A program made the position numbers and the translations under genes. A stretch of 64,000 bases of DNA from a virus. The notes below the pieces were generated by a model. That model had not been told where the DNA came from. It did no database searches and was given only the letters and a program-made list of their open reading frames with translations. Shown piece by piece: positions 40,252 through 47,133 of the stretch. The stretch is from positions 124,001-188,000 of the IMG/VR virus record IMGVR_UViG_3300000553_000004. One strand, 5' to 3'. Positions within the stretch are counted from its first letter, which is position 1. Each line of letters starts with the position of its first letter.

Positions 40252-40268
40252 GGGGTACCCCCAGCGCT
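40252..40268 (+). repeat. GTACCCC-AGCGC element, copy 1
   Basis: GGGGTACCCCCAGCGCT. One of six copies of a G(G/A)GTACCCC(C/T)AGCGC element; all lie in intergenic DNA and all have this orientation. Confidence 0.6.
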
Positions 40269-40300
40269 ACTTACTGCCAGAGGGCTAGGTAGGGGTTTTT
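40258..40300 (+). terminator. Probable terminator after 39690-40175
   Basis: CCCC...CTAC paired with GTAG/GGGG, followed by TTTTT (40296-40300). It uses part of the GTACCCC-AGCGC element as its left arm. Confidence 0.5.
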
Positions 40301-40924
40301 ATAACCATTAACTACGTGGACAATTATAGACCATGTTAAGCGCCTATATATTATCGTTAACGTTATGGCGCAAATAGTGGAAACATTGTAGAAATTTCCC
40401 GGCAAGAAAATACGTTTCTCATTTAATACGTATAACAATCGTTGGCTCGTCAAAAACCACGTTAATCAAAGTTATCGGTATTGGGTAGGCAAATTCCCTA
40501 GTGATGTACCACATCGTTTCTCTTGGCTTCGGGGTTGAAGTTCTGGCCGACAGGCCAAAAAGTTTAACAGCTTCACTGGGGCATAATTAGTAAAATCCAA
40601 TTTTGAAAACATTATTATATTTTATTATTTTTAAGCATGGTAGGAATCAGGCTTGGTAAGGTCGTCCATAAAAAAATAAGGATATTGATAATAAATAAGA
40701 ACTGCGCTTAGAGCCGGGTTGGATTGTTATTAATAATAGGAATTGACCGAATTTTGAAAGGTTAACGTTAAAGTTGGAGAAACTGCGCCATACCACTATA
40801 TGTGGTGTATCTAAAAATTGGACATACTATAAGTGGTATATTTTCAGAAATAATACTGAAAACATTAGACAAATCGCCACAGGGGATATGGATTGTATTG
40901 GTACGAGCCAGAGAAGATATAGGA

Positions 40925-40984
40925 ACGAACTGCGCTTCGGGAATTACGGGTCGCGGAACTGCCTTCCGGCTTGGTTCGCCTCAC
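40925..40984 (-). ncRNA. GTGAGGCGAA small RNA, copy A
   Basis: The minus-strand promoter TTGACG-N16-TAATCT places +1 at 40984, the first G of GTGAGGCGAACCAAGC. About 45 bases match copies at 53764 (-) and 62491 (+). It folds as GCGAAC...GTTC-CGC around GCC-GGAA-GGC with a GNRA-type tetraloop. No open frame of useful length. Also contains GCGACCCGTAATTCC, shared with the 62491 copy. Function unknown. Confidence 0.65.
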
Positions 40985-40990
40985 AACAAT

Positions 40991-41018
40991 AGATTATCAG
41001 GTTTTTATAAAACGTCAA
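40991..41018 (-). promoter_or_regulatory. Promoter of small RNA copy A
   Basis: TTGACG-N16-TAATCT on the minus strand, TGA before the -10, six bases to the predicted +1 (G). Confidence 0.65.
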
Positions 41019-41035
41019 GCCTTGCAGCTCTACGC

Positions 41036-41063
41036 TTGACTGTAAAGGATGTCCTGATAAGAT
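41036..41063 (+). promoter_or_regulatory. Promoter of HGFVF paralogue cluster
   Basis: TTGACT-N16-TAAGAT (TGA before the -10). The ATG at 41077 lies 13 bases downstream; a nearer in-frame ATG at 41065 is only one base away and cannot be used. Confidence 0.6.
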
Positions 41064-41076
41064 AATGGGAAATGTC

Positions 41077-41373
41077 ATGAGTCATCCTAAATACAAGCTA
41101 GAACTTAACACGGATTCATTTGAACCCATTATTACAGAGTTGTTTAGGCATGGCTTTGTTTTCAGTAACGGTAGATTTAAGACTATGGCTGAAATTAAAG
41201 CCTGTCACGGTAATAATCCAGCTTGGGACTACCTAAATTTTGGCCATCATTTCGAATGTCGGATGGTTGTCTTTGGTAGCTTTTCATCTTGGATGCGTGA
41301 AACCGTGACTTTAAAGGAATTTCTAAAGATTAAGTATTACCAGCGCTTGACTGTAAAGAATAAACCAGTATGA
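41077..41373 (+). CDS. HGFVF-family paralogue, cluster copy 1
   Basis: A 98-aa protein starting MSHPKYKLEL (start chosen by alignment with the next gene, MIHPRYKICL). Family core: ITELFRHGFVFSNGRFKT, W.YLNFG, ECRMVVFG, TLKEFLKIKYYQRLT. The last 11 bases overlap the conserved CGCTTGAC of the next unit (QRLT = CAGCGCTTGACT). Function unknown; possibly an antidefence or immunity family. Confidence 0.75.
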   Translation: MSHPKYKLELNTDSFEPIITELFRHGFVFSNGRFKTMAEIKACHGNNPAWDYLNFGHHFECRMVVFGSFSSWMRETVTLKEFLKIKYYQRLTVKNKPV

Positions 41374-41654
41374 TTCATCCTAGATACAAAATATGTCTTG
41401 ACGCACATAATAGCTTCGACGCAATTGCGACGGAGTTGTTTAGGCATGGCTTTGTTTTCGGTCGGTTCCGATTGAAAACCATTGAAGAGATTGACAAGGA
41501 GTATAGTCTTAAATGGAGTTGGTCAGACATTAGTATTGGAATTGATTCCGAGTGTCGAATGGTCTTACATGCAAACGGTTTGAGTATGAATGAGTGTAAA
41601 CTGATAACTCTTGAAGATTTTCTAAAGATTCCCTATTACCACCGCTTGACTTAA
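41370..41654 (+). CDS. HGFVF-family paralogue, cluster copy 2
   Basis: A 94-aa protein closely related to copy 1 (IATELFRHGFVFGRFRLKT; ECRMVLHAN; TLEDFLKIPYYHRLT). At the DNA level 'TTGTTTAGGCATGGCTTTG' is identical in both, showing recent duplication. No separate promoter: the CGCTTGACT before it lacks a usable -10. Confidence 0.75.
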   Translation: MIHPRYKICLDAHNSFDAIATELFRHGFVFGRFRLKTIEEIDKEYSLKWSWSDISIGIDSECRMVLHANGLSMNECKLITLEDFLKIPYYHRLT

Positions 41655-41673
41655 TCCCTTCTTTTGGTATCTT
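41646..41673 (+). promoter_or_regulatory. Promoter for 41688 gene
   Basis: TTGACT-N16-TATCTT with TG before the -10; 14 bases to the ATG at 41688. Confidence 0.55.
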
Positions 41674-41687
41674 ATTCAGACTTATAT

Positions 41688-41969
41688 ATGAGAATCGTTT
41701 ACATCATCAAGACGCTCAAGCGGGCAGAGTTTATCCGAGTTTTTAATAAACTGGCTCGTAAGGGTTACTGTTATGATGCGGATTGGCGCCTCCGCAAAGC
41801 CAGTTTGATTATTAAGGCTCGTAATGGACATCCGTTCCTTTTGTTGTTAAATGCCGACCCTGACTGTAAAATGGTGGTTTGTAACGGAAATCACCAGCGT
41901 TTTTCAAGTGACACCAAGGTCTTTACTCTCACGGTTGAAGACTATCTAAAACTTAAATTGTATGAATAA
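41688..41969 (+). CDS. HGFVF-family paralogue, cluster copy 3
   Basis: A 93-aa protein from the ATG at 41688: FIRVFNKLARKGYCYDADWRLRK, DCKMVVCNG, TVEDYLKLKL. More basic and more diverged than copies 1 and 2. Its last codons overlap the start of copy 4. Confidence 0.73.
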   Translation: MRIVYIIKTLKRAEFIRVFNKLARKGYCYDADWRLRKASLIIKARNGHPFLLLLNADPDCKMVVCNGNHQRFSSDTKVFTLTVEDYLKLKLYE

Positions 41970-42258
41970 TTTGATAAAACCATACAAAATTGAGTGTACT
42001 GACTCTGACCAAGTGAAAGAACGTTTACTCTTTTTGATAAGTAAGGGTATGGTGTTTACCACTTACCGTCACCGAACTTGGGAAGTCATCTCTACTAAGT
42101 GTGGTGACCCGTGGCGGCGGTGGTGTTAGATTGAAGCTTGCCATGAAAATGATTGTTTGAAGGTTTTGAACACACGTCGATACCGGTTAGATAATGAGAC
42201 TAAACACACTAAGATTGAGTTTGAAGATTTTGTGGCTCATGTCTTACCGTTGTTGTAA
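41962..42258 (+). pseudogene. HGFVF-family copy 4, interrupted by in-frame TAG
   Basis: ATG at 41962 opens MNNLIKPYKIECT ... LLFLISKGMVFTTYRHRTWE ... WRRWC, then TAG at 42127-42129. The same frame continues IEACHENDCLKVLN ... IEFEDFVAHVLPLL to TAA at 42258, matching the family to its end. In copy 5 the residue at the TAG position is Tyr (KYIYAGHEEHCKRVLN), one base from TAG. Either a recent nonsense mutation or an amber codon read through by a suppressor tRNA. Confidence 0.7.
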
Positions 42259-42261
42259 CGC

Positions 42262-42289
42262 TTGACTTTTTGTAACCTTTGTATAAATT
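42262..42289 (+). promoter_or_regulatory. Leaderless promoter for 42296 gene
   Basis: TTGACT-N16-TAAATT, six bases before the ATG. Confidence 0.68.
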
Positions 42290-42295
42290 GGAACC

Positions 42296-42589
42296 ATGAA
42301 AGGCATATTTGGTTGGTCTTATCCTCCGGGTTGTTCAGGTCCTCCGGATGATGATTACGTTTCTCACACTCTACGGTGTAAACACTGTAAGGCGTTCATT
42401 GGCGGTAAACCAGCCAGAATCGAACCGTGGGAAAGTTCCTGCCAGTGTGATGGTACAGTTGACGAAATCGGTCTGGCGCAGTGTGGCTTCGCTGTGACAA
42501 CCCATCCGGCTCATAAAGAAGTCTGGGATGCCGGTGCGAGTGAGATTTTTGTCTGTAAACGTTGTAAAAAGGAAACCAAGGTTGGTTAA
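42296..42589 (+). CDS. Cys/His-rich zinc protein
   Basis: A 97-aa protein with CKHC (28-31), CQCDG (49-53), CGF, HPAH and CKRCKK (about 88-93), probably two zinc sites. It begins with a Gly/Pro-rich segment (WSYPPGCSGPPDDD). It sits inside the HGFVF paralogue cluster. Function unknown. Confidence 0.76.
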   Translation: MKGIFGWSYPPGCSGPPDDDYVSHTLRCKHCKAFIGGKPARIEPWESSCQCDGTVDEIGLAQCGFAVTTHPAHKEVWDAGASEIFVCKRCKKETKVG

Positions 42590-42595
42590 ACTATT

Positions 42596-42886
42596 ATGAA
42601 CCCAGCTGGATACAGAATTAAATGTCGTAGTAATACAGAGTGTATGGCTCACATGGAAGTCCTTTTAAAGAGGGGATTTGTGTTCACTACTGACCGGCAT
42701 AAAAAGATTAAGGATATTCGGGAAAACTGGCCGTTTAATTCTTGTGAGTGGAAATACATTTATGCCGGACACGAAGAACATTGCAAACGAGTTTTGAACG
42801 CATCCAAAGTGTCAGGTAATTGGAATTTTGATATCGGTGAAATGACGGAAGTGTCACTTAACGACTTTTTGAAGTTGGATTTGTAA
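42596..42886 (+). CDS. HGFVF-family paralogue, cluster copy 5
   Basis: A 96-aa intact member: MEVLLKRGFVFTTDRHKKIKD, WKYIYAGHEEHCKRVLNAS, EVSLNDFLKLDL. It is the closest relative of the interrupted copy 4. It ends five bases before the next -35. Confidence 0.74.
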   Translation: MNPAGYRIKCRSNTECMAHMEVLLKRGFVFTTDRHKKIKDIRENWPFNSCEWKYIYAGHEEHCKRVLNASKVSGNWNFDIGEMTEVSLNDFLKLDL

Positions 42887-42890
42887 GGGC

Positions 42891-42918
42891 TTGACTCTTT
42901 CGGAGAGTGTGTTAAGAT
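42891..42918 (+). promoter_or_regulatory. Promoter of RNA 42925
   Basis: TTGACT-N16-TAAGAT, six bases to a G at 42925; no ATG follows. Confidence 0.65.
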
Positions 42919-42924
42919 TTTGGT

Positions 42925-43130
42925 GTTGATACGGTTTGTTTAGGTTGAACCGAGAAAAATAAACTGGTGGAGTCAGAAGCATAAGGTTGACAGAGTGGAA
43001 CCAGAAACTCTGTTGGAGCGAGTGTAGATTATTAGGTCCCAATCGGGTTGGGTGAACAAAAACCCTTCAAACCGACAGGAACGGCGGCCTTTCCAGTCAC
43101 GATAGGATTGTCTAAGGCCGCCGTCTTCAA
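42925..43130 (+). ncRNA. Structured RNA of about 205 nt, GTTGATACGG start
   Basis: The predicted +1 G begins GTTGATACGG. Hairpins: CGGTT/AACCG, ACAGAGT/ACTCTGT, GGGTT/AACCC. It ends in an 11-bp terminator hairpin (ACGGCGGCCTT 43081-43091 with AAGGCCGCCGT 43114-43124) and CTTCAATT. No frame longer than a few codons starts near the +1. Function unknown. Confidence 0.7.
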
Positions 43131-43132
43131 TT
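43081..43132 (+). terminator. Strong hairpin terminator of RNA 42925
   Basis: Perfect 11-bp GC-rich stem with a 22-base loop; weak T-run (CTTCAATT) after it. Confidence 0.65.
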
Positions 43133-43186
43133 GACCGAAGGTGAGTCAGCTCAAAATGACGATAACTTAGGATGGAATAGGTTCAC

Positions 43187-43297
43187 AAAAATCCCCCCAA
43201 TGAGGGTAGGAGTGCGAGCCTGTTTCATGCGTTGTTCACTTTATCGATAAAGTGATATGAGTTCTCGTAGTATCGACCACCCGCTTTGACGCTTCGT
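43187..43297 (-). ncRNA. Small RNA with GTCGATACTAC box, copy D
   Basis: A minus-strand promoter puts +1 at 43297 (ACGAAGCGTC...). The RNA contains AGCGG...GTCGATACTAC, also present in the RNA at 63802 (-), then the palindrome TCACTTTATCGATAAAGTGA, and ends in a CCC-TCATT-GGGGGG hairpin with TTTTT at 43187-43191. No frame seen. Confidence 0.6.
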
Positions 43298-43303
43298 ATC
43301 AAT

Positions 43304-43331
43304 AGATTAACAGAGTTATTATAATCGTCAA
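43304..43331 (-). promoter_or_regulatory. Promoter of small RNA copy D
   Basis: TTGACG-N16-TAATCT on the minus strand, six bases to the predicted +1. Confidence 0.65.
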
Positions 43332-43488
43332 GCCTTGGAAACTGTGAGGTAATGTCGAAGATAATGGGAAGAACAATCGGTAATGAGATTGACTTGAAAC
43401 CCAAGGAACTTGGTCAGTCTGATTAGACCGATACAACGATGGTAAATCCAGTTGTAAACGTCACTGTCAACCAATGGTATACGAATTC

Positions 43489-43698
43489 TCATGGGTAAAC
43501 GGTGATAGTCATCTTGAAGTTAACCACGGGGTTAATCCCCTTGGCTTTCAAAATTGCCATGGCCTTTGGTAAGGTCAACTTAGACACATTAAACAGATTG
43601 TCACATTCTGACTCCCGTTGGTTGTTGTAGAAGAAATATCCCTTACTGAGATTGGTTCCTTCAACCACGGTTATAAATTTGTAGATTGTGTCACTCAC
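43489..43698 (-). CDS. Hypothetical 69-aa protein, GTG start
   Basis: GTG at 43698 lies nine bases after a TAGTAT -10; no ATG is near. Small alpha/beta protein (IYKFITVVEGTNLSKGYFF; LPKAMAILKAKGI). The 145 bases between its stop region and the D promoter hold no supported gene. Confidence 0.68.
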   Translation of the reverse strand: MSDTIYKFITVVEGTNLSKGYFFYNNQRESECDNLFNVSKLTLPKAMAILKAKGINPVVNFKMTITVYP

Positions 43699-43707
43699 TA
43701 TGATTGA

Positions 43708-43735
43708 ATACTATCAAGATTCTCTATTATGTCAA
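43708..43735 (-). promoter_or_regulatory. Promoter for 43489-43698 gene
   Basis: TTGACA-N16-TAGTAT on the minus strand, TGA before the -10; nine bases to the GTG. Confidence 0.62.
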
Positions 43736-43884
43736 GCGTAGTAATTTTCCATCCTCTGACAATCTTATTGTATTTAATTGCCCAATGAATATTAGATGGG
43801 TGGATATGATTGTAAATTTTTATAAAATCTTTTCTAATTCCTATAAACGTTAAGAAATAGGCGACATCGGTTTTATATCGGCGC

Positions 43885-43912
43885 TTGACAATTTTTAAAT
43901 CTTCTGTAAATT
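43885..43912 (+). promoter_or_regulatory. Leaderless promoter for 43919 gene
   Basis: TTGACA-N16-TAAATT, six bases before the ATG. Confidence 0.7.
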
Positions 43913-43918
43913 GACAAT

Positions 43919-44542
43919 ATGAAAGAAAACATTATATTGAAATTTCCGGTCGGTATGTTCACCCATACAGAACTCGCCCTTGTTAATGGTAAAACTAATC
44001 AGCAGGTATGGCCGGCCTATCAAAAGGCAATCGCCGACGGCATCATAGTTTCGGCTGGTAATCGGCCGAATTCTACGGGTAAAGGTAAACCGTCACGAAT
44101 TTGGACAGTGGTTGTTGGTCAACCGGTTCCACTTGTGGCCAAGGTTGAAGTGGTTAAAGTTCCCGTGGATTTAGCTCTTCATCATCGTGGAGTTCCGGCC
44201 GCCAAAAAGGAAAAGGTTGCCAAGGTAGAAAAGAATGAAGTCGTGGCCGAAGTCATGCCTACCGTGGCGCCGACCGAAACGGTTGTAACCGAGGTGGTTG
44301 CTACCGTCGTGGTTGAAGAGGTTCCCTTTGTCAGGAATAATGACCGTGAAATTCAGACCATCAAACATCTCTGTTCCGTCTGTAAGTCGCCTCTGTTGGC
44401 TCAAAATGACGATACGGGGGTTATGGTATGGTGTTCGCAACCGAAGTCAATCTGTGACATCCATGAAAACCCGTATGGACACGGCCGGAATATCAATGAT
44501 GCCTATGAAGCGTTGTGTGATAAATACAAGTTAAACCGTTAA
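43919..44542 (+). CDS. Winged-helix-like protein with zinc ribbon
   Basis: A 207-aa protein. Residues 8-65 (FPVGMFTHTELALVN ... QVWPAYQKAIADGIIV ... GKPSRIWTVV) look like a winged helix-turn-helix and are related to residues 31-90 of the 45980 protein. A Val/Glu/Lys/Pro-rich linker follows, then a C-terminal CSVCKSPL...CSQPKSICD zinc site. Probably DNA-binding. Has its own leaderless promoter. Confidence 0.74.
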   Translation: MKENIILKFPVGMFTHTELALVNGKTNQQVWPAYQKAIADGIIVSAGNRPNSTGKGKPSRIWTVVVGQPVPLVAKVEVVKVPVDLALHHRGVPAAKKEKVAKVEKNEVVAEVMPTVAPTETVVTEVVATVVVEEVPFVRNNDREIQTIKHLCSVCKSPLLAQNDDTGVMVWCSQPKSICDIHENPYGHGRNINDAYEALCDKYKLNR

Positions 44543-44545
44543 GGC

Positions 44546-44573
44546 TTGACTTCTATAAATAACCAACTAAACT
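44546..44573 (+). promoter_or_regulatory. Leaderless promoter for 44580 gene
   Basis: TTGACT-N16-TAAACT, six bases before the ATG. Confidence 0.66.
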
Positions 44574-44579
44574 TTTTAT

Positions 44580-45062
44580 ATGAAATTTTCAAAACAATAT
44601 ACCGATGAAGAATGGTTTTCGTTATCGCTTGAACAACGAAAAAGATATCCGACATATAAAATGATGTTTCTTCTTCTTGAAGATGTTGGTAGAATTGAAC
44701 GGGTTGTTTGTCAACTTATCCGATTACCCAAAGGAGTTTGGTCTGAATTGTATTATATTTCCATGGCGTCTAAACATCATACATTGCCGGGATTCAGTAG
44801 TTCAAAAGATGAACTGGGCCGTAGCGTGTTCACATCTACATTAACCGATTCAAACTTGTTTGATACTCATTATTTAGCTCACATTGAACTCGTTAAACGT
44901 CATAATACACATATTAACAATTACAAAAAATCCATTTCTTTTTTACAAAAAATGCTAAATAGTTCTTTGAAAATATCAAAACGTCTTAAAAAGATAAAAG
45001 TGGATAACAAATACAAAAATACATACCGTAAAACTCGTTACGGATATTACGCAATTATTTAA
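44580..45062 (+). CDS. Hypothetical 160-aa protein
   Basis: A helical protein with a very basic C-terminus (LKISKRLKKIKVDNKYKNTYRKTRYG). A/T-richer than its neighbours, like the adjacent GIY-YIG gene with which it is convergent (4-base overlap). No family recognised. Confidence 0.74.
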   Translation: MKFSKQYTDEEWFSLSLEQRKRYPTYKMMFLLLEDVGRIERVVCQLIRLPKGVWSELYYISMASKHHTLPGFSSSKDELGRSVFTSTLTDSNLFDTHYLAHIELVKRHNTHINNYKKSISFLQKMLNSSLKISKRLKKIKVDNKYKNTYRKTRYGYYAII

Positions 45063-45877
45063 TGATGTTTTGGTTGTGGTAAAGTCAAAAGTAACCATTC
45101 TTTTTTCTTTCCAGTATGTTTTCTTATTCCCCTAACTAACAATCTTATACCAAAATAAGATAAATGTGGATTTTTAATACTAAAATGAAAACTTGTTCCT
45201 TCAAATTTCTCTTTGGTCAACCGATTATAGAAGACGTGAACGGTTTTGTCTATAAATCGTTCTCTCATTTCACCCATAAGTTTTTTATTGGTTAAACTTA
45301 TTTTTCTTTTGGTGTCTTCCGATACCACTTTCCCTTTAAGTTTATCTGATATTTTCTTTCTAATTTCAGTAGTGAAAACTTGTCGTTCGGCAAGAAAATT
45401 TTGGTTGTAACATTTATTCTGTTCCGTCTTGGCAATGTCAAGATATTTTTGTTCTACCAAGATTAGTTTGTCTATTGGAACTTTTTCAACCACTTGAAAT
45501 ATAAAGTTTTCTTCTCCATACTTGTTCCAAGATGACTGTAAATGTGGATTGGTATGTCGGCTCTCTGTCAACATCGTTTGATGTTGTCTCCTTCTATTCC
45601 AAAAGTAGTTGGTTGACCCAACATAATATTTCCCATTAACCTTGTTTATTATCTTGTATATCCCTGACACTTTCTTTCTTTTTGTAATATCGTTGAAGGC
45701 TTTCCACTCGCATTCTGTCTTTGTTTTTTTCGTAAAATCTCTTTCCTCGTTCCCGATTTTGTTCTCTAATCTGTTCAACGGTGAGTCTGTTATTTCGTTT
45801 TGGCATATCATAATGTTCCTTTCAGATAATAAGTATGTTGTTGAACATCTAAACGTTAAGAAATCTTTGGAATTCAT
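45059..45877 (-). CDS. GIY-YIG homing endonuclease
   Basis: A 272-aa protein (alternative ATG at 45811 gives 250 aa). SGIYKIINKVNGKYYVGST carries the GIY-YIG core, followed by the catalytic Arg region (NRRRQHQ) and HTNPHLQSSWNKYGEENF. A C-terminal part with RKKISDKLKGK and SEDTKRKIS repeats (NUMOD3-like) would bind DNA. A/T-rich, free-standing and on the opposite strand to its neighbours: a mobile element. Confidence 0.82.
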   Translation of the reverse strand: MNSKDFLTFRCSTTYLLSERNIMICQNEITDSPLNRLENKIGNEERDFTKKTKTECEWKAFNDITKRKKVSGIYKIINKVNGKYYVGSTNYFWNRRRQHQTMLTESRHTNPHLQSSWNKYGEENFIFQVVEKVPIDKLILVEQKYLDIAKTEQNKCYNQNFLAERQVFTTEIRKKISDKLKGKVVSEDTKRKISLTNKKLMGEMRERFIDKTVHVFYNRLTKEKFEGTSFHFSIKNPHLSYFGIRLLVRGIRKHTGKKKEWLLLTLPQPKHH

Positions 45878-45891
45878 TTTTATATTGACGC

Positions 45892-45919
45892 TTGACTTCT
45901 TAAAACAATGGTATAGAAT
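45892..45919 (+). promoter_or_regulatory. Promoter with A-rich leader for 45980 gene
   Basis: TTGACT-N16-TAGAAT; predicted +1 near 45926 and a leader of about 54 bases made almost only of A and C after TAGTTAAAAAC. The promoter overlaps the 5' end region of the GIY-YIG gene. Confidence 0.6.
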
Positions 45920-45979
45920 TTTGTCATAGTTAAAAACAACAACTACAACAAACAAACAAACAAAAACAAATAACAAACT

Positions 45980-46522
45980 ATGAAAAACAACAAACAAAAC
46001 AAGTCGAATCGTAAAAGCATGAAGGGTCGTTGGGGGAAAGTCGGAGCCCCGCCCAAGGCCACCAAGTTCCCCCGTGGAGCGTTCACGATGGAATCCCTGT
46101 TCAACATGAACCAAAATCAGTGTGAGCTGTCCCTCCGCACCAAGGTGGATATCGGAGTGGAATCCGGCGCCCTCATCGCCCTCAAAGCCCGTAAACAAAA
46201 GGGTGGCGCCGTTGGTCGGCCGAAGGCGATTTTCATCCTGAAGGAAAATTTCGACGCCTCGAAACACGAACTGGCCCCGCCGAAGTCGACGAAGACCAAG
46301 GTTGTCAAGCCCCAGACCGTGGCTGTCGTTGAAGTCGCCCAGCCGACTGTGGCTCCCGTCGCCCCCGAGGCTCTGGCGCCGGTTGTCGAAACGATTGTCG
46401 AAGCGGTTGTCAATCAACCCGTTCCGGTGAATGAAGTGATTTCTACCGAACCGGCCGCCGCGCCCGCTGTGGTTCTCGCCCCCGTCACGGCCGAGACTCT
46501 CGTTGAAATGTTGGTGAGTTAA
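45980..46522 (+). CDS. Winged-helix-like protein with Ala/Val/Pro tail
   Basis: A 180-aa protein. Basic N-terminus (KSNRKSMKGRWGKVG), then FPRGAFTMESLFN ... SGALIAL ... AVGRPKAIFIL, a wHTH domain related to that at 43919. The last 80 residues are Val/Ala/Pro/Glu-rich and disordered. High GC relative to neighbours. The long leader and strong terminator suggest high expression; an abundant DNA-binding protein is plausible. Confidence 0.75.
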   Translation: MKNNKQNKSNRKSMKGRWGKVGAPPKATKFPRGAFTMESLFNMNQNQCELSLRTKVDIGVESGALIALKARKQKGGAVGRPKAIFILKENFDASKHELAPPKSTKTKVVKPQTVAVVEVAQPTVAPVAPEALAPVVETIVEAVVNQPVPVNEVISTEPAAAPAVVLAPVTAETLVEMLVS

Positions 46523-46543
46523 TCCGACTCTGTTGTGACACAA

Positions 46544-46577
46544 GGCCCGCAGTTTAACGACTGTGGGTCTTTTTCTT
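46544..46577 (+). terminator. Intrinsic terminator after 45980-46522
   Basis: GGCCCGCAGT-loop-ACTGTGGGTC hairpin followed by TTTTTCTT. Confidence 0.8.
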
Positions 46578-46584
46578 GCGACGC

Positions 46585-46612
46585 TTGACAATTCTTAAAT
46601 GTTTGGTAATCT
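46585..46612 (+). promoter_or_regulatory. Promoter of tRNA-like gene, +1 at the tRNA 5' end
   Basis: TTGACA-N16-TAATCT, then six bases to G46619, the first base of the acceptor stem. A primary transcript would start at the mature tRNA 5' end without a leader. Confidence 0.7.
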
Positions 46613-46618
46613 ACGTAT

Positions 46619-46680
46619 GGGTGGTTAGCTCATTGGCAGAGCCCTTTGTATGATGGGTTCGATTCCCATACCATCCACCA
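46619..46680 (+). tRNA. tRNA-like RNA lacking the anticodon arm
   Basis: 62 bases. Acceptor GGGTGGT pairs with ACCATCC, discriminator A, encoded CCA. The D arm (GCTC/GAGC) and T arm (ATGGG-TTCGATT-CCCAT) are canonical. Only ten bases (CCTTTGTATG) lie between D and T arms where about 23 are expected, so no anticodon stem-loop can form. The next gene starts five bases after CCA, so this element is also the 5' leader of that mRNA. Confidence 0.7.
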
Positions 46681-46685
46681 ATTTT

Positions 46686-46886
46686 ATGCTTGATATACGT
46701 CAACCAATGGAAACTCGCATTGAACGTCGTGAACGGCGCAAGAATGAACGTCGTCGTACGCAGTTCAATGAACGCACTCGCACGTGTCATTCATGTGGTG
46801 GGACTGAGCGTTGGTGTACTTGCTGTGAAGTATTTTCATGCTATGGTTCATGCAATGACGGATACGGAACTTGCCAGTGTTCGTAA
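46686..46886 (+). CDS. Arg-rich and Cys-rich protein after the tRNA-like leader
   Basis: A 66-aa protein. The first half is highly basic (RIERRERRKNERRRTQF); the second half has nine cysteines (CHSCGG, CTCCEVFSC, CQCS), probably zinc binding. Its ATG is five bases after the CCA of the tRNA-like element and has no other promoter, so the mRNA presumably begins with, or is cut from, that element. Confidence 0.7.
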   Translation: MLDIRQPMETRIERRERRKNERRRTQFNERTRTCHSCGGTERWCTCCEVFSCYGSCNDGYGTCQCS

Positions 46887-46889
46887 CGC

Positions 46890-46917
46890 TTGACTTGTGG
46901 TAAATTTCCTATAAATT
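46890..46917 (+). promoter_or_regulatory. Leaderless promoter for 46924 gene
   Basis: TTGACT-N16-TAAATT, six bases before the ATG. Confidence 0.7.
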
Positions 46918-46923
46918 AAAATC

Positions 46924-47103
46924 ATGTTCAGGCTCGACTATAACGGCGGCGATGTTCAATGCCCACATTGTAAACAATCTTTTGGGATTGAATGGGATAC
47001 TGAATATGGTGACCCGTTAATGAGCGACCAAACAACCGAATGTCTTGAATGCAAGAAAACTTTCACATTTCAGGCTCTTTTAACCTATTCGACTTGGGCT
47101 TGA
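46924..47103 (+). CDS. Small zinc-ribbon protein (59 aa)
   Basis: CPHC (13-16) and CLEC (40-43) form a four-cysteine ribbon. Supported by its leaderless promoter and by its stop: ...TW-A with GCT TGA lying inside the -35 of the helicase promoter. Function unknown. Confidence 0.72.
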   Translation: MFRLDYNGGDVQCPHCKQSFGIEWDTEYGDPLMSDQTTECLECKKTFTFQALLTYSTWA

Positions 47104-47127
47104 CATTTTAATAATCTTTAGTATTCT
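47100..47127 (+). promoter_or_regulatory. Leaderless promoter for helicase gene
   Basis: TTGACA-N16-TATTCT, six bases before the ATG; shares its -35 with the preceding stop codon. Confidence 0.7.
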
Positions 47128-47133
47128 CTTCAT

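Larger units (their letters stand above)
40176..40920. other. Non-coding region with long-range inverted repeats
   Basis: No convincing gene in about 750 bases. CCAGTGAAG (40215-40223) can pair with CTTCACTGG (40571-40579), extended by TTAAAC/GTTTAA, closing a 350-base domain with inner hairpins (GCGCC/GGCGC, AGAAA/TTTCT, GATGT/ACATC). Further hairpins (TTTTCAG/CTGAAAA; ACCAC/GTGGT) lie at 40.79-40.87 kb, and two TTAACGTTA palindromes at 40365 and 40762. Candidate for a large structured RNA or a regulatory/replication region. Confidence 0.45.

Noticed and set aside
40271-40453. A 60-codon minus-strand frame
   Set aside because: It starts with TTG inside a weak TTGACG, has no matching -10 at the usual spacing, and lies in a structured non-coding block.
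45878-46591. A 510-codon minus-strand frame extending the GIY-YIG gene across the 45980 gene
   Set aside because: The upstream 240 codons are the antisense of a well-supported plus-strand gene and contain low-complexity Gly/Arg sequence; the endonuclease starts at 45877 or 45811.
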